Assembly (NCBI RefSeq): GCF_000334895.1
Contig: NZ_BAFM01000013.1
Coordinates: 62,001 to 126,000, forward strand
DNA: 64,000 bases
Reading direction: 5' to 3'
Source of the DNA: Halococcus agarilyticus
GTDB taxonomy: Archaea; Halobacteriota; Halobacteria; Halobacteriales; Halococcaceae
Numbering within the stretch: position 1 is the first letter of the stretch; each line of letters opens with the position of its first letter. The notes beneath the pieces were generated by a model. The model did not search any database and had not been told where the DNA came from. It worked only from the letters and a program-made list of their open reading frames with translations. The translations under genes were made by a program, and so were the position numbers. Shown here piece after piece: positions 1-8,693 of this stretch.

Positions 1-948
1 ACCGAACACGAGTCGGCCATCGCCGACGACGACCGCGTGCTCGCGATCGAGGCGAACTACGCGGTCGAGCCCCACATCGAGCCTGCACACGTGAGCGAGG
101 AGCACGACAGGGTGGCCACGATCGAAGACGTTCGGCGACTCCACGACGTCCCCACAGACGACGCCACCGGCGACGACCTCACCGTGGTGGCGATGGATTC
201 GGGTGTCGACCCCGACCATCCGGCCTTCGAGGGGAAGAGCATCGAGCAGGTCGACGTCACGGGGTCGGGCACGGGCGATGCGGTCGGTCACGGAACGGCC
301 GTGCTGGGCCAGATCACGCGACTCGCGCCCGATGCGGACCTGATCGCGCTCCGGATCTTCGGCGCGGAGGGCCGGACGAAAAACAACGTCATCATGCGCG
401 CCTACGAGTGGCTCCACGACAACACCGACGCCTACGACGTCGTGAACATGTCGTGGGGCTCGCAGGAGACCTCGCGCGCGATCAACCGCACCCACGACTC
501 GCTCGTCGAGAAGGGCGTGCGGGACGTCGTCTCTGCGGGGAACTCCGGCGAGAAGTCGGGCAGCCCCGCGACCGCCGAGCGCGCGTTCTCGATCGCGGCC
601 TGCACCGAAGAGGGGACGATCGCGGAGTTCTCCTCGTACAACCCCGAGCGCGACAACCCCGACGTGGCCGCCATCGGCAAGGACAACCGGCTCGCTCAGG
701 CGTCGGGGACGACGATGGGGACCGATCTCGACGGGCCGTGGGTGAAGTCGTCGGGGACCTCCTTTTCGGCACCCGAGGTGGCTGGCATGGTGGCGAAGTA
801 TCTCGACGCTGGGGGATCGACGCCGCCGGAGACGATCATGCGCGAGTTCGAGGCGGCGGCGCGGGACATCCCGGACCAGCCGCGCGACGGAGCCGGTCTC
901 GCCGACTACGCGGCCGCCGTGGGGAGCGATTCCGAGGAGGAGTGCTGA
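1..948 (+). CDS. Subtilisin-like serine protease (S8), 5' end outside window
   Basis: Peptidase of the subtilase (S8) family. The reading frame is open from base 1, so the N-terminus (probably a pro-region) lies outside the window; the first start codon inside is a GTG at 37. Counting from that GTG, the catalytic Asp is in VVAMDSGVD (about residue 54), His in GHGTAV (85), the oxyanion-hole Asn in SAGNSG (169) and the nucleophile Ser in SGTSFSAP (242). All four elements are intact, so the enzyme should be active. Whether it is secreted cannot be judged because any signal peptide is outside the window. The short residue span between motifs fits a compact haloarchaeal subtilase of the halolysin type without a visible C-terminal extension. 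Confidence 0.9.
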   Translation, partial: TEHESAIADDDRVLAIEANYAVEPHIEPAHVSEEHDRVATIEDVRRLHDVPTDDATGDDLTVVAMDSGVDPDHPAFEGKSIEQVDVTGSGTGDAVGHGTAVLGQITRLAPDADLIALRIFGAEGRTKNNVIMRAYEWLHDNTDAYDVVNMSWGSQETSRAINRTHDSLVEKGVRDVVSAGNSGEKSGSPATAERAFSIAACTEEGTIAEFSSYNPERDNPDVAAIGKDNRLAQASGTTMGTDLDGPWVKSSGTSFSAPEVAGMVAKYLDAGGSTPPETIMREFEAAARDIPDQPRDGAGLADYAAAVGSDSEEEC

Positions 949-991
949 CTGTGGACGCCACGGACGGAAACGGTGGGCCACACCCTGGGGC

Positions 992-1462
992 TCACCCGTC
1001 GAGCTCCCGGACCAGGACGAGCGCGTCCTCGCCGTCGGCGTAGTAGCCCGACGAGGTGCTTCGGTGGACGAACCCGAACCGGCGATACAGCGCGATCGCG
1101 GGTTCGTTGCTCTCGCGGACTTCGAGCCTGACCGAGCTCGCCCTTCGGTCGCGCACCACGTCGATCGCACGTCCGAGCAGGGTCGCGCCGACGCCCCGAC
1201 CTCGGAACGCGGGGGCGACCGCGATGTCCTTGACGTGGCCGACCTGTCGGCCGCCGTTCGGCGTCACGTCGGCGAGCACATACCCAACTACCTCGTCGGT
1301 GTCGGCGACCAGAAAGCCGGGTTCGCCGAGGAACCGCTCGAACGCGCGGTACGGCCACGGCTGGGCGAAGGAGGCCTTCTCGATCCGGAACACGGCGAGG
1401 AGGTCGGCCCGGGCGGCCTCGCGGGTCCGCACGGGTCGGTCGGCCGTGGCCGTCGTGGTCAC
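992..1462 (-). CDS. rimI: RimI-type N-alpha-acetyltransferase
   Basis: GNAT-fold acetyltransferase of the RimI (ribosomal S18-alanine / archaeal ArdI) group, which acetylates protein N-termini with acetyl-CoA. The acetyl-CoA loop is visible as RGRGVGATLL, followed by the family ending NEPAIALYRRFGF. Length is 156 aa from the GTG at 1462, the usual size. That start is preferred because a TATA-like box (1485-1491) lies about 26 nt upstream, giving a leaderless mRNA; an in-frame GTG at 1483 would add seven residues but would lie almost inside the box. It is transcribed away from sepF, so the two share an intergenic promoter region. Confidence 0.85.
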   Translation of the reverse strand: MTTTATADRPVRTREAARADLLAVFRIEKASFAQPWPYRAFERFLGEPGFLVADTDEVVGYVLADVTPNGGRQVGHVKDIAVAPAFRGRGVGATLLGRAIDVVRDRRASSVRLEVRESNEPAIALYRRFGFVHRSTSSGYYADGEDALVLVRELDG

Positions 1463-1484
1463 GCCACCGTGTACGACGCGCACC

Positions 1485-1491
1485 CATTTAT
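1485..1491 (-). promoter_or_regulatory. TATA-like box of rimI
   Basis: On the reverse strand the sequence reads TATAAATG. Its centre is about 26 nt from the GTG at 1462, the distance expected between an archaeal TATA box and a leaderless start. It decides the choice of start codon for the acetyltransferase. Confidence 0.5.
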
Positions 1492-1658
1492 ACTGCCGGA
1501 GCGCCGTTCCGGGTGGCTGTCGGATACCGGTGGCGGCAGGTTACGGAAGCCGGACAGGCGACGACCGATCCGACGGTCGTCGCTCGCCGGCGGTCGATCG
1601 GGAGCGACCGGCCGACGCAGCGGTGCTCGACTGGGACGGGTGTGGCTGCGTCGTAAGA

Positions 1659-1664
1659 GATATA
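1659..1664 (+). promoter_or_regulatory. TATA-like box of sepF
   Basis: The sequence GATATA lies 27 nt upstream of the sepF ATG at 1689, consistent with leaderless transcription. Overlapping it is GTAAGAG (1653-1659), which shares six bases with the GTAAGAC units found at the cdrS-ftsZ2 promoter. Confidence 0.45.
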
Positions 1665-1688
1665 CCGCCGACGGCCGCGGTAGCGGGC

Positions 1689-2051
1689 ATGGGTCTGATG
1701 GACAGCCTTCTCGGGAGTCGTGAGCCGCGGCGCGGGGGCGGCGGCGAGTACGTCGAACTCGATGCCGAGGACGTCGAGGGCTCGGTCGGCGAGACGGCGA
1801 CCACGGTACACATCGCCAGCATCGACAGCCAGCGCGACGTCATCGACATCAAGAACGCGATCTACGACGGCGACGTCGTGGTCGCCGACATCACCCGCGC
1901 CACCACCACCGACGAGACGATGGAGCGCATCGTCGGCGACCTCCAGGAGATCACGAGCGAGGTCGGCGGCGACATCGTCCAGAAGGCCGACGACCAGCTC
2001 ATCATCACGCCCGGGTCGGTCGCCATCAGCCGCACGAAACTCGGTCACTGA
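1689..2051 (+). CDS. sepF: Cell division protein SepF
   Basis: SepF (DUF552 family) is the membrane anchor of FtsZ rings in Haloarchaea and in bacteria lacking FtsA. The 120-aa protein has the expected layout: a short N-terminal amphipathic segment (MGLMDSLLG) for membrane binding, a Gly/Arg-rich acidic linker to about residue 22, then the compact SepF domain (residues about 35-115) with VHIASIDSQRDVIDIKNAI and the strand VADIT. The ATG at 1689 is chosen because a TATA-like box lies 27 nt upstream and because the amphipathic helix begins there; the longer open frame upstream is not coding. The partner ftsZ2 is about 23 kb downstream in the window. Confidence 0.9.
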   Translation: MGLMDSLLGSREPRRGGGGEYVELDAEDVEGSVGETATTVHIASIDSQRDVIDIKNAIYDGDVVVADITRATTTDETMERIVGDLQEITSEVGGDIVQKADDQLIITPGSVAISRTKLGH

Positions 2052-2088
2052 CGCCACCCCTCCTTCTTCGCCGGTCGGCGATCGCCGA

Positions 2089-2481
2089 TCAGACGTTGTC
2101 GGGTGTATCGGCGTCGTCTTCGACGGTCCGTTTCATCGATTCCCGCCGGCTCTTGGCGTCGCGGCCGGTGGCTTCGAGCAGGAACTCGTTTTTCGCGTCG
2201 ACCGCGTCGGCGGCCGCGTCGGCGTTGCCCCCGGCGATGACCTCCTCGGCCGGGCGCTCCTCGAAGTCCACAGCCAAGGTGTCCTTCTTGCTGCCGTAGG
2301 AAACCCTCCCCGCGACGATCCGCTCGAACACCGGGTTCTCGGGCTCTTCGACCACGTGGAGGTCGCTGCCGTTGTGCTCGGTTGTCGCCGTAATCTCCCC
2401 GAAGAACTCCTCGACGGTGCGTTCCATCTCGGGGATCCGGTCGTCGAGATGCTCGCCGCGTCGCATCTTGTACTCGCGCAT
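2089..2481 (-). CDS. DUF5611-like haloarchaeal protein
   Basis: Small acidic protein of 130 aa resembling the haloarchaeal DUF5611 family; function unknown. It begins MREYKMRRGEHLDDRIPEME and ends in a charged tail (DDADTPDNV). The middle has alternating strands and helices typical of a small cytoplasmic alpha/beta domain, with no membrane segment or metal motif. It is convergent with sepF and lies 26 bp downstream of the zinc-ribbon gene on the same strand, so the two could form a unit. Confidence 0.7.
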   Translation of the reverse strand: MREYKMRRGEHLDDRIPEMERTVEEFFGEITATTEHNGSDLHVVEEPENPVFERIVAGRVSYGSKKDTLAVDFEERPAEEVIAGGNADAAADAVDAKNEFLLEATGRDAKSRRESMKRTVEDDADTPDNV

Positions 2482-2507
2482 GAACGGCCCGTTTGCGAGG
2501 GGCGGGG

Positions 2508-3347
2508 TTATCCCTTTCGCGTCTCGCGTCCGAGATAGCCCGCCCGGCACTCGGGGCAGATGTCGCCCGCCCGGAGCGGCGAGTCGGCGACCGCGGCGGT
2601 GAACCCACACGCCGAGCACGCGAACGTCTCGCCCGATCGCCCCTCCCCGGCCGCACCGTTCGTCCCCTCGACATCGGCCATCGGTTCGTCGGTCGTCGCC
2701 GCCCACCCGTCCGACAGCGGTTTCGGCTCCGACGCCGCGCTCGTGGCGTGCGACCCGCCGTCGATGGGGGTGAGCGACCCCGTCGACGTCCCGCCGGATC
2801 GAGTCGCGTTCGTGGTCTCGTGGTCGGGGTCGGCGGGCCACTCGCCCGGCGCACGGCCGCGCGCGCCGTCGGCGTCCTCGTCGACGGTCGCGACTTCCCC
2901 CTCGTCCCGCGCGGCGTCGGGGCGGCCGCGTGGTTCGTCGTCCACCTGGTCGTGTTCGGTCTCCGCAGTCCCCGTGGCGGTCTCGGTGGCGGACGCGGCG
3001 TCGTCGAGCGAGTCGACGTTCATCGGATCGCCGCTTTCCTCGGCGTCGCGTTCGCTCGCGTCGTCGAGCGCGCCGCCCTCGATCGTGATCGTGCCGGTGC
3101 CGTCGGTCGCCACGTTCTCTTCGGCGGTCGCCGCGACCACCCGGCCATCCCCGTCGCGGACCACGCCCGCCTCGGGTTCGAGCGCCGTGACCTCGGTGTT
3201 TTCGGTTACCGTGCGCTCGTGGCCGCAGCGACGGCACGTCCGAACCTGCCGCGCCGTCCGGACGACCTCCTCCCCTCGTTCGTCGCGCTCGCGCTCGACG
3301 CCGGCGTCGCCGTAGTCGTGCCCGAGCACCGAACAGCGAATCCCCAT
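2508..3347 (-). CDS. DUF7093-like protein with N- and C-terminal Cys pairs
   Basis: 279-aa protein resembling haloarchaeal DUF7093; function unknown. The N-terminus begins MGIRCSVLGHDYGD and contains CRRCGHE (about residue 38), while the C-terminus has CSACGF and CPECRAGYLG, so each end carries Cys pairs suited to zinc binding. Between them is a long, highly acidic, Ser/Thr/Ala-rich, low-complexity stretch (about residues 80-225) that is probably disordered. The start at 3347 is where the conserved MGIRCS beginning falls; upstream in frame there is only non-coding sequence. Confidence 0.7.
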   Translation of the reverse strand: MGIRCSVLGHDYGDAGVERERDERGEEVVRTARQVRTCRRCGHERTVTENTEVTALEPEAGVVRDGDGRVVAATAEENVATDGTGTITIEGGALDDASERDAEESGDPMNVDSLDDAASATETATGTAETEHDQVDDEPRGRPDAARDEGEVATVDEDADGARGRAPGEWPADPDHETTNATRSGGTSTGSLTPIDGGSHATSAASEPKPLSDGWAATTDEPMADVEGTNGAAGEGRSGETFACSACGFTAAVADSPLRAGDICPECRAGYLGRETRKG

Positions 3348-3514
3348 TGACACGCCATTGTGACCCTGTTCGGCATAAAGACTCCCCTTCGGGGGGCGTC
3401 GGGAGCGGGCGACGGTCGGCCGAGCGGGACGGTGTGAGCGGGGCGGCGCGAGGAGGACGGTTTCACCCCATCGAGGGGACAAGAGTAAGGTGAGCCCGGT
3501 CGAACGCCCACTCC

Positions 3515-3808
3515 ATGAGGGCAAAGCGGGAGTTCCGGGACCGCGCCGACACGGAGGTGGCCGTCCTCGACGCGCTGGTCGACCGTCAGGACGGCATGAC
3601 CGTGTTCGAACTCCGCTCGCACGTCGCGGTCGGCATCGACGACCTGGAGGACGCACTCGCCGCGCTCAAGGCCGACGGCCTGATCGAAGCCGACGACGAC
3701 GGCGAGCGCACGCTGATCAAACCCGACGAGCGGGTGGTGCCCGAACCAGGCGCGCAGGACACCGAGGAGTCCTTTTTCGACCAGGTCCGCGACCGGCTCG
3801 GTCTATAG
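3515..3808 (+). CDS. DUF6432-like small winged-helix protein
   Basis: 97-aa protein resembling haloarchaeal DUF6432, with the pattern of a winged helix: a helix (TEVAVLDALVDRQ), TVFELRSHV, a recognition-type helix (IDDLEDALAALKADGLIE) and a beta wing (GERTLIKP). The C-terminus is acidic. It may bind DNA or act in signalling, but no target is visible. It stands alone between a reverse-strand cluster and the YgfZ-like gene, 36 bp upstream of the latter. Confidence 0.7.
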   Translation: MRAKREFRDRADTEVAVLDALVDRQDGMTVFELRSHVAVGIDDLEDALAALKADGLIEADDDGERTLIKPDERVVPEPGAQDTEESFFDQVRDRLGL

Positions 3809-3844
3809 TACGACTTATCCCCACGTGGGGCGCAGAACCCGGCA

Positions 3845-4936
3845 ATGACGCTCGTCGAAGCCGTCCACGAATCCCACGGCGCGACGTTCGAAGAGCGCGG
3901 CGGCGTCCGGGTCGCCGCCGAGTACGGCCGGCCCGATCGGGCGGCCCGCGCCGTCCGGAACGTGGTCGGCACGATCGAGATGGGCTACGGCGTGCTCACC
4001 GTCACCGGCGACGACCGGGTCGAGTTCGTGGACAACGCCGTCTCGAACCGTGTTCCTCACGAGGACGGCGCGGGCTGTTATGCACTCCTGTGTGATCCCC
4101 AGGGACGGATCGAGACCGATCTCTACGTCTACAACGCCGGCGAGCGCCTTCTCCTCTTCACCCCGCCCGAGCGCGCCGCCCCCGTCGCCGACGACTGGAG
4201 CGAGAAGACGTTCATCCAGGACGTCGAAATCGAGGTCGCCACCGAGGCGTTCGGCGTGTTCGGCGTCCACGGCGCAAAGGCGACCGAGAAGATCGCGAGC
4301 GTGCTGAACGGTGCGAGCACGCCCGAAGCACACCTCGGGTTCGTGCGCGGGACGATGGGCGACGACGGCGTGACGGTGATCCGGGGCGACGGCCTCGCTG
4401 GCGAGGAGGGGTACGAGGTGATCTGTGCAACCGATCGCGCCGAATCGGTGTTCGATACCCTCATCAACAACGGGCTGAACGCCGCACCGTTCGGCTATCG
4501 GACGTGGGACGCGCTCACGCTCGAAGCCGGGACGCCGCTCTATCACACCGAACTCGAAGGACGGATCCCGAACGTGCTCGGGCTCCGGAACGCGCTCGAC
4601 TTCGAGAAGGGGTGTTACGTCGGCCAGGAAGTCGTCAGCCGCGTCGAGAACCGCGGCCAGCCGAGTCGTCGCCTCGTGGGGCTCCAGTGTGAGACGCTTC
4701 CCGAACCCGGCGCGACGGTGCTCGCCGGGGCTGAGGAGATCGGCGAAGTGACCCGCGCGGCCGAGAGCCCGATGCTCGAAGCACCGATCGCGCTCGCACT
4801 CGTTGAATTCGACGCCGCAGTCGACGACCTCGCGATCGACAATGAAGGCGAGGAGCACGCCGCGACCAAGGAAGCGCTGCCGTTCGTCGACGGGAGCGAT
4901 CGGTCGGCGCGACTGCCCGACTACGGCGAGACCTGA
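3845..4936 (+). CDS. ygfZ: YgfZ/GcvT-like folate-dependent protein
   Basis: 363-aa protein of the aminomethyltransferase-fold family. The signature KGCYVGQE (about residues 254-261) is that of the YgfZ (IBA57) branch, which uses folate to help maintain iron-sulfur proteins, rather than of the glycine-cleavage T protein. The N-terminal GcvT domain (about 20-260) and the C-terminal barrel (about 270-345) are both present. A TATA-like TTAT about 30 nt upstream supports the ATG at 3845. Gene databases often name it aminomethyltransferase; with no glycine-cleavage genes beside it, the YgfZ role is the better inference. Confidence 0.8.
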   Translation: MTLVEAVHESHGATFEERGGVRVAAEYGRPDRAARAVRNVVGTIEMGYGVLTVTGDDRVEFVDNAVSNRVPHEDGAGCYALLCDPQGRIETDLYVYNAGERLLLFTPPERAAPVADDWSEKTFIQDVEIEVATEAFGVFGVHGAKATEKIASVLNGASTPEAHLGFVRGTMGDDGVTVIRGDGLAGEEGYEVICATDRAESVFDTLINNGLNAAPFGYRTWDALTLEAGTPLYHTELEGRIPNVLGLRNALDFEKGCYVGQEVVSRVENRGQPSRRLVGLQCETLPEPGATVLAGAEEIGEVTRAAESPMLEAPIALALVEFDAAVDDLAIDNEGEEHAATKEALPFVDGSDRSARLPDYGET

Positions 4937-4990
4937 GCGATCGGTGTAAACTGGCGGTGGGTTTATCCGCGCGGGGTCACGGATGGAGGT

Positions 4991-5803
4991 ATGGCGAGCC
5001 TCAGGGATCTCGGTCTCTCGGAGTACGAGGCGCGGGTCTACCGGGCGCTGCTCGACACCGGGCCGACGACCGCGAAGGAGCTCTCGCGCGCGAGCGAGGT
5101 CCCGATGGGACGGATCTACGACGTCCTCGCGAGCATCGAGACTCACGGATTGGTGCGCGCCCAGACCGCGAGCCGGCCGAAGAAGTACGTCGCGGTCGAG
5201 CCCGACACCGCGCTCTCACGGCTGCTGGAGGACCGCCGGCGCGAACTCGACGCCAAAGCCGATCAGTACGAGGAGATCGTCGACGATCTGATCGGCGAGC
5301 TCGACGCGACCGACGGGTCGAACGAGACGTTCTGGACGGCGGCGGTCGGGCCGGCCGACACCGCCGATCTCCTCGTCGAGCGGCTCGCGACCGCCGACGA
5401 GAGCGTGGTCATGGTGGCTTCGGCGCTCTCCCGGCAGTTCGACGTCGATTCGGTCGGTGATCGGGTCACCGCGGAACTCGATGCGGCGGTCGAGCGCGGC
5501 GTCGAGGTCTCGCTGCTGATGCGTCCGGATCTCGTGTCGGCGCTGCCCGAGACGGTCGGCGAGCGCTACCTCGACCGGCTCGCGCCGAACGAGCGCTTCG
5601 CCACCCGGACCAGCGACGCGGTCGAGCGCACGTTCACGGTGATCGACGGGGTCGAGACCTGCATCGAGGTGCCCCACCCGCTCGACAGTTCGAAGTCGTT
5701 CGCGATGATCGACTTCCAGGACCCGGCGTTCGCGACGGAAATCTTAGAGGAGTTTACGCCACGGTGGGAGCGAGCCGAGCCGCTCGCGCTCGGTGAGGGA
5801 TAG
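4991..5803 (+). CDS. TrmB-family transcriptional regulator
   Basis: 270-aa archaeal regulator of the TrmB type. The N-terminal winged helix (about 1-75) reads LGLSEYEARVYRALLDTGP and MGRIYDVLASIETHGLV, followed by a coiled coil (residues about 77-105, RRRELDAKADQYEEIVDDL), then a C-terminal ligand-binding-like domain to the end. Members bind sugars or other metabolites and repress or activate metabolic genes. A TATA-like TTTATCC lies about 28 nt upstream. No sugar-metabolism gene is adjacent, so the target cannot be read from the neighbourhood. Confidence 0.85.
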   Translation: MASLRDLGLSEYEARVYRALLDTGPTTAKELSRASEVPMGRIYDVLASIETHGLVRAQTASRPKKYVAVEPDTALSRLLEDRRRELDAKADQYEEIVDDLIGELDATDGSNETFWTAAVGPADTADLLVERLATADESVVMVASALSRQFDVDSVGDRVTAELDAAVERGVEVSLLMRPDLVSALPETVGERYLDRLAPNERFATRTSDAVERTFTVIDGVETCIEVPHPLDSSKSFAMIDFQDPAFATEILEEFTPRWERAEPLALGEG

Positions 5804-5825
5804 GGGGAGCGGGGCGGATCAGCGG

Positions 5826-6773
5826 TCAGTCGTCGGCGGGGACGTCCGCACCGTCGAGTTCCTCGCGGAGCGTGCGCACCTCGGCGACCCGCTCGGCGTG
5901 GGCGTTGTGCTGGTGGATCGACTCGTCGTTGGACTGTTTCATCGTCACGACCGCGTCGTCGGGGAGGTCGGGGAACTCCCGGACCACGCCCTCGGCCATG
6001 TCGCGGACGCAGTCCTCGACGAACTTCGCGTTGGCGTGGGCGTGCTCGGTCATGTAGTCCTCGTCGGGGCGCTTCGCGAGATTGTAGATCCGGGCGCTCA
6101 TCGACTCGCGCGCCACGTCGATCAGCTCGTCGAGGTCGGCTTCGGGCGCGCCGTCGCTCTCGATCCGGAGCGTCGCGTGGCCGCGCTGGGAGTGGCCCGC
6201 CTGGGGGACGCGATCGAGGAACTCTTCCGTCGTTTCGTCGTCGACGCCGAGATCCGCGAGGGTCTCGCGGGCGCGCGAGTCCGACATCCCCTGCGAGCAC
6301 GGACAGACCGTCATCCCCGTCACGCGGGTCCCGATCTCCTCGGTGGTGCCCTCGTCGGTCGCACAGGCTCCGGCGATGATGGTCGCGGTGCCCTGAGTCG
6401 GCCGGTCGCTTGCGGGGGTGCGCTCGCGCGTGACGAGTTCGGCCTCCATCTCGACGGTCGCCTCCGTAGTATAGGCGTGCTTTTCGAGCAGGCGCTCGGC
6501 GGCGTCGCCGCAGACGTCCTCGACCCGGTAGGCCGGCTCCGCGACCGCCGCCTCCAGCGTCTCGTCGATGACCTCCATGTTCCGGCTCATGTCCGCGCCC
6601 TTGCGCCACGAGGGGAGGTCGACGAACACCTCGAACTCCGCCATCAGGACGATCGGGCGGTCGTCGGGGCGATCGAGTTCGACGAGCTTCTCGACCCCGG
6701 TGACGCCGACCCGGTTGAGGCCGACAGTGACGTCGGGCTGGGCGGCCTGGACGTCCGGCAGCTGCTGGCTCAT
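5826..6773 (-). CDS. mptA: GTP cyclohydrolase MptA (FolE2 type)
   Basis: Fe(II)-dependent GTP cyclohydrolase that opens GTP to 7,8-dihydroneopterin 2',3'-cyclic phosphate, the entry to pterin cofactors and, through preQ0, to archaeosine in tRNA. The 315-aa protein matches the FolE2/MptA family over its length, including the motif CPCSQGMSD in the middle of the protein, the conserved [13 protein letters not shown]-like stretch here as [13 protein letters not shown], and the C-terminal [12 protein letters not shown]. The ATG at 6773 (MSQQLPDVQ) is chosen over an in-frame start 24 codons upstream whose translation is not family-like. Confidence 0.9.
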   Translation of the reverse strand: MSQQLPDVQAAQPDVTVGLNRVGVTGVEKLVELDRPDDRPIVLMAEFEVFVDLPSWRKGADMSRNMEVIDETLEAAVAEPAYRVEDVCGDAAERLLEKHAYTTEATVEMEAELVTRERTPASDRPTQGTATIIAGACATDEGTTEEIGTRVTGMTVCPCSQGMSDSRARETLADLGVDDETTEEFLDRVPQAGHSQRGHATLRIESDGAPEADLDELIDVARESMSARIYNLAKRPDEDYMTEHAHANAKFVEDCVRDMAEGVVREFPDLPDDAVVTMKQSNDESIHQHNAHAERVAEVRTLREELDGADVPADD

Positions 6774-6878
6774 TGGATCGGTGTTGGTGGTGGCGCTGGT
6801 TACGTTTTGCGAAAGCCGCAAACCGTTTCGCGCTTTCGCAACCATCGGTCGGTCGATTGGCGGCGTGGACGGGTGCGG

Positions 6879-7697
6879 TCAGTCGAGCTTGTCGAGCGCG
6901 CTGAAGAATTCGAGCGGCGGGCCGGCGATCCGCAGCGGTGCCGGGGCGCGGTCGACGGTGATCTCCGCCGGGAGGTCGACCGTCTCGCGGGTCCGGCCGT
7001 CGCCCACGACGACCGCTTCGGGCGCGTTCGTCACCCGGACGACGACCTCGTTGGCGTCGACGACCAGCGGCGGCATCGTCTCGTCCGCACACATCGCGGT
7101 GACGACAAGCGCGTCGACGTCGGGATGGACCAGTGGGCCGCCCTCGCTCAGATTGTAGGCGGTCGAGCCGGTCGGGGTGGCGACGAGCACGCCGTCGGCG
7201 CGGCTGTCGAAGTACGGCGATCCGTCGATCTCGACCACGACGTCGGCCCCGCGACCGGGGCCGCGCTGACCCTGGACCACGATCTCGTTGAGCGCGGGCG
7301 GCAGCGTCTCGCCGTCGTTGGTCGCGCGGAGCCGCGGGACGGTGTGGGTGCGGGGCTGACCCTCGACTTCGGTGCGTTCGACCTCGCGCTCGACCGTCGC
7401 CACCGCTTCCCCCGGCGGGGTGGCGTTCAGGAACCCGACCTCGCCGAGATTCACCCCCATAATGGGAGTCTCGCCAGCGCCACGCGCGGCGAAGAGGAAC
7501 GTGCCGTCGCCGCCGATCGAGACCACGAGATCGCATTCGCTCATCCGGTCGACTGCGTGCCCCGCGCAGTCGAGCGCGTCGGCGGTCGCCTCGTCGAGCC
7601 GGACCTCGACGCCCTCGTCGCTGAGACGCTCGCGAACGTCGCCAGCGAGTGCGGCCGCGCGCTCGTTGCCTCGCCGAGCGACGATCCCGACGTTCAT
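6879..7697 (-). CDS. nadK: NAD kinase
   Basis: ATP/polyphosphate-NAD kinase making NADP. The 272-aa protein has the diagnostic GGDGTFL motif (about residue 63), NLGEVGFLN, the NEIVVQ strand and the PTGSTAYNLSEGGP motif that forms the NAD site. A GTG codon directly before the ATG could also serve as the start; the ATG at 7697 gives the family-like MNVGIVARRG. It completes a set of NAD(P) genes in this window with nadABC about 7-10 kb away. Confidence 0.92.
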   Translation of the reverse strand: MNVGIVARRGNERAAALAGDVRERLSDEGVEVRLDEATADALDCAGHAVDRMSECDLVVSIGGDGTFLFAARGAGETPIMGVNLGEVGFLNATPPGEAVATVEREVERTEVEGQPRTHTVPRLRATNDGETLPPALNEIVVQGQRGPGRGADVVVEIDGSPYFDSRADGVLVATPTGSTAYNLSEGGPLVHPDVDALVVTAMCADETMPPLVVDANEVVVRVTNAPEAVVVGDGRTRETVDLPAEITVDRAPAPLRIAGPPLEFFSALDKLD

Positions 7698-7734
7698 CAC
7701 CCCTCGTTCAGCCCCCGCCGGGCAAAAAGCGCGT

Positions 7735-8140
7735 GGTCCGGCGTGCCGTGCGGTGGCGGCGCGGCTGCGGAGGCGGGTTGGTTGCGGTGGCGGTGCGGGC
7801 CTGGCGTCTCGGCGAACGAAGTGAGCCGAGGCTCAGGAGAGCTTGCTCTCCTGGCGGATGAAGGGCGAAGCGCGCGAACGGGGAGCGAAGCGACCCGTGA
7901 GTAGCGAACGAAGTGAGCGCGCGCCGAGGGCTTCGGCGGTTGCGGCTGCGGGGGCGGTCCTCGGTGGATCGAGGGCGAGCGAACGGAGTGAGCGAGGGCT
8001 CGGGCAGTGCTGTGTGGTTGCGGAGCGGTGCGGAGAGGGGTAGTTGTTGTACCGCGAGCGACCGGAGGGAGCGAGCGGGTGTTTTTCATGAACGTTTTTG
8101 CGAGGAGTGGTGCGCGAGCGAAGCGAGCGCACCCGACGAA
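7735..8140. repeat. Hairpin-rich intergenic repeat island A
   Basis: No gene is visible between nadK and the stress protein gene (7698-8150). The stretch is built from hairpins with different arms. Examples: CAGGAGAGC (7834-7842) pairs with 7845-7853 around a TT loop; CTCGGC (7808-7813) pairs with GCCGAG (7825-7830) around gaacgaagtga; ACGGG (7878-7882) pairs with 7894-7898 around gagcgaagcga; GGTGCGC (8109-8115) pairs with 8127-8133 around the same loop. The block GAGCGACCGGAGGGAGCGA near 8055 recurs in island F. The open frames that cross it are Ser-Glu-Arg repeats and are not real genes. Confidence 0.75.
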
Positions 8141-8153
8141 GTAAAAACGTTCA
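8089..8153 (-). terminator. Nested stem-loop at the 3' end of usp
   Basis: TGAACGTTTTT (8089-8099) is the exact inverted complement of AAAAACGTTCA (8143-8153), which overlaps the stop codon of the stress protein gene. Inside the outer stem sits the perfect 7-bp hairpin at 8109-8133. On the reverse strand the T run follows the stop codon directly. A role in 3'-end formation or mRNA stability is inferred. Confidence 0.45.
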
Positions 8154-8573
8154 GCGGACGACCGTCACGGGCACCGGCGAGCGCCGGACGGTGGTCTCGG
8201 CGACGCTGCCGAGCAGGATGCGTGAGACACCTTCGCGGCCGTGACTCCCCATCACGATCGCGTCGATCGGGTGCTCGTCGGCGAACTCCACGATCGTCTG
8301 AGCGGGCCGGCCGACCACGATCTCGCTGTCGAACCCATGACTACCGAGACGGTCGGCGGCGGCGTCGAACAGCTCCTCGGCCCGGCGTTCGGCGGTCTCG
8401 TACCACTCCTCGGCGTAGCCGACATCGCCGACCTGACCGCCCGCGCCCGCCCCGACCGGATTGATGACGTACAGCAGCGTGAAGCGTGCGTCGGGGTGTT
8501 CTGCGGCGGCGTGATCCAGCGCGTTCCACGCTCCGTCCGAGCCGTCGATCGGCACCAGCACGCGTTTCGCCAT
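8151..8573 (-). CDS. Universal stress protein (UspA)
   Basis: 140-aa single-domain UspA protein. It starts MAKRVLVPIDGSDGAWNAL, with the ATP-site Asp in the first strand, and ends with the nucleotide loop GSHGREGVSRILLGSVAETTVRRSPVPV, which matches the G-2x-G-9x-G-S/T ATP-binding form. The ATG at 8573 is supported by a TTTAAC box about 27 nt upstream (8597-8604); an in-frame ATG five codons earlier is less likely. The gene ends inside a large stem-loop that belongs to the repeat island downstream. Confidence 0.88.
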   Translation of the reverse strand: MAKRVLVPIDGSDGAWNALDHAAAEHPDARFTLLYVINPVGAGAGGQVGDVGYAEEWYETAERRAEELFDAAADRLGSHGFDSEIVVGRPAQTIVEFADEHPIDAIVMGSHGREGVSRILLGSVAETTVRRSPVPVTVVR

Positions 8574-8693
8574 GTGAAAAGGTACCATACCCGCCGAGTT
8601 AAATCCACGGCTTGTTCGCACCGGACGGTATCGGCTGCCGCGGATCGCGCCCCGAACGTCGGGGTTTTGTCCGCTCGGGACCGACGAGGAGCT

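Noticed and set aside
7735-8140. CRISPR array in the hairpin islands
   Set aside because: There are repeated loops but no direct repeats of constant length with unique spacers, and no cas gene in the window.
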